DNA of 12,157 bases, taken from contig DAIRDJ010000137.1 in NCBI GenBank assembly GCA_036796215.1, forward strand, positions 1-12,157, given 5' to 3'. Position 1 is the first letter of the stretch; every line of letters starts with the position of its first letter. A program made the position numbers and the translations under genes. The notes beneath the pieces are model-generated. The model searched no databases and was not told the DNA's origin. It saw only the letters and a list, made by a program, of their open reading frames with translations. Of this stretch, positions 4,765 through 10,685 are shown one piece after another. This DNA is from SLRI01 sp036796215. Its GTDB lineage: Bacteria; Pseudomonadota; Alphaproteobacteria; Geminicoccales; Geminicoccaceae.

Positions 4765-5685
4765 ATGAGCCCACCCGCACGCCAACGCCCCCACTCGACC
4801 TTGCGCGCTGCCGCCTGGATGATGGGTGCGGTCGTGTCGTTCTGCCTCATGGCCGTGGCCGCACGCGAGCTTTCGGCCAGCATGAGCGCCTATCAGATCC
4901 TCTTGCTGCGGAGCGTCTGCGGCGCGCTCTTCATCGGGCTGGTTGTCGTCCGCGTCGATCCGGGCGTGCTGCGCTCGGCCCAGCCGCTGCTGCAAGTGAC
5001 CCGCCACACCGTCCACTTCATCGGCCAGATCCTGTGGATCACGGCACTGGGCGTCCTGCCGCTCGCCCTCGTCTTCTCGGTCGAGTTCACCTCGCCGATC
5101 TGGGGTGCGCTGACCGCTGTCCTCCTCCTCGGCGAACGCTTCACCCGCTGGCGGGTGGTCGCGATGGTCGCGGGCTTCCTCGGCGTCCTCGTCATCGTCC
5201 GCCCGGGCCTCGCCACCGTCGATCCGATGGTCCTGGCCGTGCTGCTGGCCGCCGTGTCGTTCGGCATCATCAATGCCATGACGAAGAAGCTGGTGACGAC
5301 CGACCGGCCCTGGGGCATCCTGTTTTGGATGTGCACCGGCCAGGCACTGCTCTGCCTGCCTTTTGCTGTGCCGCTCTGGGTGGCGCCGACGCCCATCGAC
5401 CTGCCGTGGATCGCCGCTGTCGCCGGGGCCGGCCTTGCCGCCCACTATTGCCTGACCCGGGCACTCACGCTGGCGGATGCCGTGGTCGTGCTGCCGCTGG
5501 AGTTCGCCCGGCTGCCGCTGATCGCGGCGATCGGTCTCGTCGCCTATGGTGAGCCCTTCGATCCCTGGATCTTTCTCGGCGCCGCGATCATCTTCGCCGG
5601 CATCTGGCTCACTCTTTGGGCCGAATCGGGCGACCGCGCTCAGCACCGCGGCACGAGCCGGAATGGTGGCGGCTTGTCGGGATAG
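4765..5685 (+). CDS. DMT-superfamily permease, EamA domains
   Basis: An inner-membrane transporter of 306 residues in the drug/metabolite superfamily. Ten hydrophobic segments are visible, at roughly residues 14-34, 43-62, 75-95, 96-120, 128-147, 152-170, 183-204, 210-230, 238-258 and 265-288, arranged as two EamA repeats. The loop EFTSPIWGALTAVLLLGE (about 107-124) and its counterpart EFARLPLIAAIGLVAYGE are the repeated EamA ends, each closing with a conserved Gly-Glu. Substrate cannot be predicted; family members export amino acids, nucleosides or other metabolites. The ATG at 4765 has only a weak upstream purine stretch (AAGAGCGG). The last 46 bases overlap the end of the convergent cytochrome P450 gene, and the tail after the last helix (from about residue 290) is hydrophilic and probably dispensable. 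Confidence 0.93.
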   Translation: MSPPARQRPHSTLRAAAWMMGAVVSFCLMAVAARELSASMSAYQILLLRSVCGALFIGLVVVRVDPGVLRSAQPLLQVTRHTVHFIGQILWITALGVLPLALVFSVEFTSPIWGALTAVLLLGERFTRWRVVAMVAGFLGVLVIVRPGLATVDPMVLAVLLAAVSFGIINAMTKKLVTTDRPWGILFWMCTGQALLCLPFAVPLWVAPTPIDLPWIAAVAGAGLAAHYCLTRALTLADAVVVLPLEFARLPLIAAIGLVAYGEPFDPWIFLGAAIIFAGIWLTLWAESGDRAQHRGTSRNGGGLSG

Positions 5686-7052
5686 ATGGTGATGATGCCC
5701 ACGGGCTGGATCGGGCGGCGGCCGACGAGTTCGATGCGGGAGTCCCGGACCAGCCGGGCCAGCACCACGGCAGCCTCGGTGAGCGCGAACTGGGCACCGA
5801 TGCAGACCCTGGGGCCCGCGCCGAACGGCAGATAGGTGAAGCGCTCGGGTGGCTGGGCACCGGGCAGGAAGCGCTCCGGTCGGAAACCGTCCGGATCGAC
5901 CCAGTGCCGGCGGTGGCGATGCAGCACCCAGGGGGCGATGACGATGAGGGCACCCTTGTCCACCGTGACGTCGCCGAGCCGGTCCGCCTCCTTGGCGGCC
6001 CGGACCAGGGTGAAGGCCGGCGGATAGAGGCGAAGCGCCTCCGAGACCACGGCCCGCGCCAGCGGCAGCCCATGCGCCGCGGCAGCGATGCCCTGGGGCG
6101 TAAGATCAGCGGCCTCGACCTCGGCGAACAGCTCGTCCTGGACCTCGGGATGCGTCGCGAGCAGGTAGCTCGACCAGAACAGTGCCAGTGCGGTCGTCTC
6201 GTGGCCCGCCACGATCAACGTGCCGATCTGATCGCGCAGTTCCTCGAGCCCGAAGGCATCGGCCTGGTCGCCGCCCTCGAGGGTCGCGGCACGCATCGCA
6301 TCGAAGAGATCGGCCGGCTTCTCGGCTTGCGGGCGGGCAGCGCGCTCGGCGACGATGCCGTCGACCAACTTGCGCCACTCCCGGGCAAAGCGCTGGCGGC
6401 CGAAATCGTCGGGCGAGCGCCAGTCGTCCGGCAACAGGAGGTCGAAGGCCGAGGGTCGCGCGTGGCGCCGGCCATAGCGGGTGATCAATCGGCGGAGTGC
6501 TGCACCGTGGCTGTCCATCGACTGGCTGAGCAGCACCCGACAGGCGATCTCGAGGGACACCCCCTGAAAGGCGTGGAGAAGATCGACCGCACGGCGGCGG
6601 CTGGCCCCGAGCCCAGTGAGCCAGCGCTCGGTCTCGGCGAGCGAGGCCTCGGCGACGAAGCCCAGATTGCGCGGCGCGAAGGCCGGTGCCATCAAGCGCC
6701 GCTGCCGCTTCCACTGGGCCCCTTCGCTCAAGAAGAGCCCCTTGCCGGTGATCGGCTCGAGAATGCGAATGCCGGCGGTCGAGCGACCGTAGGCCTCGTG
6801 GTTGTCGACGAGCACATGGCGAATCAGGGCCGGATCGTTGAGCAGCACGGTCTGCCGGCCGAGAAACGGGCGATTGATGACCATGAGCTCGTAGGCGAGC
6901 TTGCCCCAGGTCGCGAGCATGTTCTGCCGCAGCGCCCAGATCGCCAATGGGGCCGGCAGGACCGCCTTGGCGGCAGCCGGCTTCGGCGGGATCGGTCGGC
7001 GGACATCAGGGCCCGAGCTGGTGGCAAGAGGCTCGTCGAGAAGAGTGGTCAT
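5640..7052 (-). CDS. Cytochrome P450
   Basis: A heme-thiolate monooxygenase, 470 residues from the start chosen here. The C-helix WKRQRR is near 114-119, the I-helix oxygen-binding motif AGHETT is at 282-287, ExxR (EALR) at 338-341, PERF at 392-395, and the heme loop FGAGPRVC has its ligand at Cys417. The GKGLFLSEGAQWKRQRRL region places it among soluble bacterial P450s that resemble the CYP4/CYP102/CYP110 style rather than the camphor type. There is no fused reductase, and no ferredoxin or reductase gene nearby, so redox partners must be encoded elsewhere; substrate is unknown. The start at 7052 has GGAG five bases upstream. An in-frame ATG at 7130, with GAGG eight bases upstream, would add 26 Gly/Pro-rich residues unlike a P450 start. 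The 3' end overlaps the permease gene tail to tail by 46 bp. Confidence 0.95.
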   Translation of the reverse strand: MTTLLDEPLATSSGPDVRRPIPPKPAAAKAVLPAPLAIWALRQNMLATWGKLAYELMVINRPFLGRQTVLLNDPALIRHVLVDNHEAYGRSTAGIRILEPITGKGLFLSEGAQWKRQRRLMAPAFAPRNLGFVAEASLAETERWLTGLGASRRRAVDLLHAFQGVSLEIACRVLLSQSMDSHGAALRRLITRYGRRHARPSAFDLLLPDDWRSPDDFGRQRFAREWRKLVDGIVAERAARPQAEKPADLFDAMRAATLEGGDQADAFGLEELRDQIGTLIVAGHETTALALFWSSYLLATHPEVQDELFAEVEAADLTPQGIAAAAHGLPLARAVVSEALRLYPPAFTLVRAAKEADRLGDVTVDKGALIVIAPWVLHRHRRHWVDPDGFRPERFLPGAQPPERFTYLPFGAGPRVCIGAQFALTEAAVVLARLVRDSRIELVGRRPIQPVGIITIYPDKPPPFRLVPRC

Positions 7053-7349
7053 GCGGACTCCATGGATTCCAGAGCAGGCAGCTTCCGGAAACGGCGGCTC
7101 CGGGAAACGGCCTGCCGGACCCCTCATCATCTATCGACCTCGGCCGCCGGGGCAAGCCTCCCGCCTGCGCCGGGCTGGTGCAGCGCCGCGAAGCGACGTA
7201 TCATGCGTTAAGCGGATGGAGCACTTGTCTTGAAAGCGTCATGGGCCTGGGCTAGCTAATAGCTGCTGATCCGATCTGGTGTCGATGAACATGCGTGACA
7301 GCTACATGTTGTACGAGGACCGCCTCCACCTGAAGAGTAGGCTCGACTG
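7053..7349. other. Intergenic region between divergent P450 and HNH genes
   Basis: This region of nearly 300 bp contains the 5' flank of both divergent genes. Bases 7053-7130 may encode an N-terminal extension of the P450 if its upstream ATG is used; that part carries two imperfect copies of CCGG(G)AAACGGC (7085-7095 and 7101-7112). For the HNH gene a TTGAAA (7230-7235) is followed 17 bases later by TAGCTA (7253-7258), a weak promoter-like pair, and GAAGAGTAGG lies just before the ATG at 7350. I see no RNA gene here. Confidence 0.4.
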
Positions 7350-7928
7350 ATGCGCCGGCCGGGCACGAGCGCGATGTCGCTGTCCGCCTTCCCGGCCCTG
7401 GTGCTTAACGCCGACTACCAACCGCTCAGCTATTTCCCCCTTTCGCTCTGGAACTGGCAGGAGACGATCAAGGCGATCTTCTTGGATCGCGTCTCGGTCG
7501 TCCAGCATTACGACCGGGTCGTCCGCTCGCCCGGCCACGAGCTGCAGTTGCCGAGCGTTGTGGCACTCAAGGAATACATCCCACAGTCGCGCCGGCCTCC
7601 GTTCACCCGGTTCAACGTCTTTCTGCGCGACCGCTTCACCTGTCAGTACTGCCAGACGAACCGGCCGGCACCGGAGCTAACCTTCGATCACGTGATCCCG
7701 CGCTCGCGCGGTGGCAAGACCAGCTGGCAGAACATCGTCACCGCCTGCAATCGCTGCAACCTCAGAAAGGGCAGCCGGCTGCCGAACGAGTGCAAGATGC
7801 ACCCGATGCAGCCGCCGCAGATGCCCTCGCCGCACCAGCTGCAGCGTAACGGCCGCTCCTTCCCGCCCAACTACCTGCACGAGAGCTGGCGGGACTATCT
7901 CTACTGGGATACCGAGCTGGAGCCGTAA
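7350..7928 (+). CDS. HNH endonuclease-family protein
   Basis: A 192-residue protein of the HNH nuclease superfamily (McrA/COG1403 type). The N-terminal half, FPALVLNADYQPLSYFPLSL (14-33) with LDRVSVVQHYDRVVRSP, is a conserved block often seen before the nuclease domain in alphaproteobacterial members. The HNH core runs from about 98 to 140: CxxC (Cys98, Cys101), the metal-binding DHVIPRSRGG (Asp113-His114), Asn128, and the second CNRC pair (Cys133, Cys136) with Asn137 and Lys140. All catalytic and zinc residues look intact. Cellular role is not known; no methylase or restriction gene is adjacent. The ATG at 7350 has TAGG about eight bases upstream; an internal ATG at 7374 (MSLSAFPAL) would start just at the conserved block. 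The histidine kinase gene follows 53 nt later, probably on the same transcript. Confidence 0.93.
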   Translation: MRRPGTSAMSLSAFPALVLNADYQPLSYFPLSLWNWQETIKAIFLDRVSVVQHYDRVVRSPGHELQLPSVVALKEYIPQSRRPPFTRFNVFLRDRFTCQYCQTNRPAPELTFDHVIPRSRGGKTSWQNIVTACNRCNLRKGSRLPNECKMHPMQPPQMPSPHQLQRNGRSFPPNYLHESWRDYLYWDTELEP

Positions 7929-7946
7929 GCATCCGGCATTAGTGGC

Positions 7947-7977
7947 TAGCCTGACGCGCGAGCGTGCGCTAAGGCTA
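7947..7977 (+). promoter_or_regulatory. Hairpin overlapping the ribosome-binding site of the histidine kinase gene
   Basis: TAGCCT (7947-7952) and AGGCTA (7972-7977) are complementary, and the loop contains a nested ACGC-GCGA-GCGT stem with a GNRA-type tetraloop (7954-7965). The 3' arm includes the AAGG (7971-7974) that is the only reasonable ribosome-binding site for the ATG at 7982, so folding would mask it. The structure is short and interrupted by an internal loop. Confidence 0.3.
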
Positions 7978-7981
7978 TTCC

Positions 7982-8680
7982 ATGAATGCGCGAGGTGAGG
8001 TGACGACGACGCGGGCCGAGTTCGACCGGTGGCTTTATGCCGCAGGGCACGACCTCGCCGAGCCCGCCCGGACGATCAAGGGGTTTCTCGGTCTGTTGGA
8101 GCGCCGGCACGGCGCGGCACTGGACGCCGATGCCCGCGAGTTCATCGGTTTTGCCGTCGACGCCGCCACCCGCCTCGAGGTGATGCTCGAGGCGTTGCTC
8201 GAGTATGGGCGGATCGGCAGGGAGCCCTGCCCGGCCGAGCCGGTCGATCTCGCGGCCGTCCTCGAGACCGTGCGCGCCGGACTTGCGAGCCGGATCGAGG
8301 AGACGGGCGGCCGCATCCAGATCGGTCCCCTGCCCCCCGTCACCGGCAGCGCCAAGCTCTGGCGCCGCCTCCTCGCCATCCTGATCGACAACGCGCTCAC
8401 CTATCGTGGCAGCGAGCCACCGCTCGTCCGCATCCGAGGCGATCGGGCGAAGCTCACCGTCGCCGACAACGGCATCGGCATCGATCCCCGCTTTTGCGAG
8501 CGCATCTTCGAGCCGTTCCAGCGGCTGCATTCCCGAGACACCATCAAGGGCTGCGGCATGGGCCTGACGATCGCGCGCCGCATCGCCGAGCACCTGGGCG
8601 GCACGCTCGACGTCCAAGCGGGCGAGGCCGGCGGCAGCGTTTTCGTCATCGGCCTGCCCGAAGGTCACGTCGCACCGTAG
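7982..8680 (+). CDS. Small soluble sensor-less histidine kinase (HisKA-HATPase_c)
   Basis: A 232-residue protein with only the catalytic core of a two-component histidine kinase. The phosphoacceptor is His23 in AAGHDLAEPARTIKGFLGLL, a dimerisation helix of the type seen in bacteriophytochrome-like kinases. The ATPase domain follows: N box LLAILIDNALTYR (Asn137), G1 DNGIGID (162-168), F box IFEPFQRLH (175-183), and G2 GCGMGLTIA (190-198). All ATP-binding motifs are present. No PAS, GAF, transmembrane or HAMP domain precedes the core, and no response regulator is adjacent, so it must either sense through a partner or receive signals in the cytoplasm. The ATG is at 7982 with AAGG upstream. The last 16 bases overlap the end of the photolyase gene on the opposite strand. 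Confidence 0.93.
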   Translation: MNARGEVTTTRAEFDRWLYAAGHDLAEPARTIKGFLGLLERRHGAALDADAREFIGFAVDAATRLEVMLEALLEYGRIGREPCPAEPVDLAAVLETVRAGLASRIEETGGRIQIGPLPPVTGSAKLWRRLLAILIDNALTYRGSEPPLVRIRGDRAKLTVADNGIGIDPRFCERIFEPFQRLHSRDTIKGCGMGLTIARRIAEHLGGTLDVQAGEAGGSVFVIGLPEGHVAP

Positions 8681-9963
8681 GCCTCGAGCGCCCGCACCCG
8701 TGCGGCCTTGTGCTCGACGATCGGTGCCGGTCGCGGCGCCGCACCGAGCCACTGCGACCGGTAGGCGCCGTCCGGATCGAACTTCTCCGCTTGGGCCACG
8801 GGATCGAAGACGCGCACGAAGCCCTGCGCATCGGCCCCGACACTCGCCGACCACTGCCAGCCCATGGCGTTGTTGGCGAGATCGGCATCGATGAGCGTGT
8901 CCCAGAACCAGCGCTGCCCCTGCCGCCAGTCGATCAGCAGGTGCTTGGCCAGGAAGGACGCGGTCACCATCCGCGCCCGGTTGTGCATCCAGCCCGTGGC
9001 CCAGAGCTGGCGCATCCCGGCATCGACCAGGTCATAGCCGGTCTCGCCCCGCTGCCACGCTCGAAGGCCAGCGGCATTGTCCCGCCAGGCTATGGCCCGC
9101 CGTCCGGCCATCAATTCGCGCTCCGGCAACAGCGGCTCGCGGAAGAGAAGGAACGTGGCGTACTCGCGCCAGGCGAGCTGGCGGATGAAGGCGAAGCCCT
9201 GGCGCTCCGGGATCGCACGCAGCACGGCCCCGGGGCTGATCTCGCCCGCTGCCAGATGCGGCGAGAGGCCCGAGACGTGCCCGGCCGCCAGAAGATGCCG
9301 GCCCTTGCCGTACCGTCCCACACTGCCATCGACGAAGCGCTGCAGCCGGGCGTGCGCCGCGGCTTCCCCGACCGGCGAGGCGGCCGCGAGCTTCGCCGTC
9401 CAGAGCGGCGCATCCGGGAGCAGGAGATCGAGCCGATCGCTGGCGAGATCCGGGGTGGCGAGTCGCTCGGGTGCAAGCAGCTCGGCCGCGGGCTCGACCT
9501 GTCTCTGCCAACGCTCGAAGAAGCTCGAGAACGAGCCCGTGGGCCCGTCGATTTCCATGGGCTCGACCAGGGCCGCTGCCTTGAAGCTCCTGGCCTCGAT
9601 GCCCGCCGCCCGAAGTGCCGCCTTGACCGCCGTGTCCTGGGCGATCCCGAAGGGCGTGTAGCGCCGGTTCCAGAAGACGCTATCGGCACCGCTAGCCGCG
9701 ATCACCTCCCGGATGACGCCCAGACTGTCGCCGGCACGGCAGACCAGCCGACCACCCCGCTCGGCGAGTGCAGCCGCGACACGCTCCAGGCCCTGCGCCA
9801 GCCACCAGCGCTGTGCGGCACCAGGGGGCCAGGCCCCGGCGGCGGCATCGTCCTGGATGTAGAGCGGGGTCACCGGCCCGCCGCGCACCGCCGCCGCGTG
9901 CAAGGCCGGATTGTCGGCGAGCCTGAGATCGGCGCGCAGCCAGACGATCGCGGGCCGCGTCAT
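8665..9963 (-). CDS. phrB: Deoxyribodipyrimidine photolyase (class I cryptochrome/photolyase family)
   Basis: A light-driven FAD enzyme that splits pyrimidine dimers, 432 residues, a little shorter than the roughly 470 of E. coli PhrB. The N-terminal antenna-binding alpha/beta domain begins with AIVWLRADLRLADNPAL. The FAD domain holds RYGKGRH, SGLSPHLAAGEISP (231-244), WMHNRARM (325-332), ASFLAKHLLIDWRQG and DADLANNAMGWQW (359-371). The electron-transfer tryptophans line up with a constant offset of 13 from E. coli: Trp293, Trp346 and Trp369 for W306, W359 and W382. Asn365 matches the FAD-contacting N378. The stretch after it (SASVGADAQGFVRVFDP) departs from the usual 'GTGxDAxPYFRIFNP', so the substrate pocket is somewhat divergent. 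It overlaps pdeM by ATGA, so it is translationally coupled as the last gene of the helicase-pdeM operon. A repair role rather than a cryptochrome role is likely from this context. Confidence 0.95.
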   Translation of the reverse strand: MTRPAIVWLRADLRLADNPALHAAAVRGGPVTPLYIQDDAAAGAWPPGAAQRWWLAQGLERVAAALAERGGRLVCRAGDSLGVIREVIAASGADSVFWNRRYTPFGIAQDTAVKAALRAAGIEARSFKAAALVEPMEIDGPTGSFSSFFERWQRQVEPAAELLAPERLATPDLASDRLDLLLPDAPLWTAKLAAASPVGEAAAHARLQRFVDGSVGRYGKGRHLLAAGHVSGLSPHLAAGEISPGAVLRAIPERQGFAFIRQLAWREYATFLLFREPLLPERELMAGRRAIAWRDNAAGLRAWQRGETGYDLVDAGMRQLWATGWMHNRARMVTASFLAKHLLIDWRQGQRWFWDTLIDADLANNAMGWQWSASVGADAQGFVRVFDPVAQAEKFDPDGAYRSQWLGAAPRPAPIVEHKAARVRALEAYGAT

Positions 9964-10685
9964 GCGTCAGCCAGCCGATGCCGCCGCCAGTCGGGCGGGT
10001 CGGGCCGGAGACGCTGGTGGGCGACCCGAAAAACTCTGGAATCACCGAGCATGAAGGCGGCAAAGCCCGAGCCGAAGAGACCTCTGACAGCGGGATCAAG
10101 GACGTTGAGGCCGCCCGTATAGGCACCGAAAGCGGGCAGCAGCAGCAGCCGCGGATCGGCCGCGAAGCAGGGCCGGGTCGCCTTCCTCGCACCCTGGACC
10201 AGCCGGGCCTTGGGGTGCAGATGCCCGGCGACGCGTGCAAGGCCGTCCGCCTCGCCATCCGGCAGGTGCACGAGGCGCAGGCCACCGAGATCGAGCGACG
10301 CCAGGCTCTCGCCGGCAAGGCCGAAGGGCGGGTCCGGGTCGTGATTGCCCCTGATCCAGAGCCAGGTCCGGCCGCGGGCGAGGTCGTCGAGTGCCCGGCG
10401 ATTGTCGACATCGAGCCCGGCCGCACCCGCCCGGTCGTGAAAGGCGTCGCCCAGGCTCACCACGGTCCGGGGCCGATAGCGTTCGATGGCCCAGCCCAGC
10501 CGGCGGAGCGTCCGGGCGGTATCGTAGGGCGGCAGCAGCGTGCCCCGCCTTGCAAACGCGCTGCCTTTTTCGAGATGGAGGTCGGCCACGACCAGGGTCG
10601 CCCGGGCCTCGAGCCAGAGCACACCCAGGGGATCGAGCGTCAGCTCTTCGCCGCCGTGCTCGAGGCTGGTGCCGAGCACCTCCAT
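9960..10685 (-). CDS. pdeM: Ligase-associated DNA damage response metallophosphoesterase
   Basis: A calcineurin-like phosphoesterase of 241 residues, of the PdeM type found with an ATP-dependent DNA ligase, an Lhr-like helicase and a metallo-beta-lactamase-fold exonuclease. Metal-binding motifs appear in order: DLH (Asp35, His37), GDAFHD (79-84), GNHD (113-116) and GHLHP (154-158). The conserved LPAFGAYTGGL (183-193) is characteristic of this subfamily. It probably acts on DNA ends in the cytoplasm; the exact substrate is not established. Its ATG overlaps the helicase stop by one base (TGATG), and its own stop overlaps the photolyase start (ATGA), so all three are coupled. Confidence 0.95.
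   Translation of the reverse strand: MEVLGTSLEHGGEELTLDPLGVLWLEARATLVVADLHLEKGSAFARRGTLLPPYDTARTLRRLGWAIERYRPRTVVSLGDAFHDRAGAAGLDVDNRRALDDLARGRTWLWIRGNHDPDPPFGLAGESLASLDLGGLRLVHLPDGEADGLARVAGHLHPKARLVQGARKATRPCFAADPRLLLLPAFGAYTGGLNVLDPAVRGLFGSGFAAFMLGDSRVFRVAHQRLRPDPPDWRRHRLADA

Noticed and set aside
4318..5646. A 442-codon minus-strand open frame opposite the TfoX-like and permease genes
   Set aside because: Composition rich in Asp, His, Gly and Gln with no recognisable motif; it mirrors two clear plus-strand genes.
5616..7211. A 531-codon plus-strand open frame opposite the P450 gene
   Set aside because: No domain or ribosome-binding site; a shadow of the P450 coding strand.
7205..7250. 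tRNA-like stretch with GCGGATGGAGCAC and GTCTTGAAAG resembling D-arm and Ser/Phe anticodon-loop sequences
   Set aside because: The anticodon stem does not pair, and there is no T-arm (GGTTCGAATCC type) or acceptor stem.
8029..10122. A 697-codon plus-strand open frame across the photolyase and pdeM genes
   Set aside because: It is antisense or out of frame to well-supported genes and has an Arg/Pro/His-rich composition with no domain, as expected from third-position GC bias.
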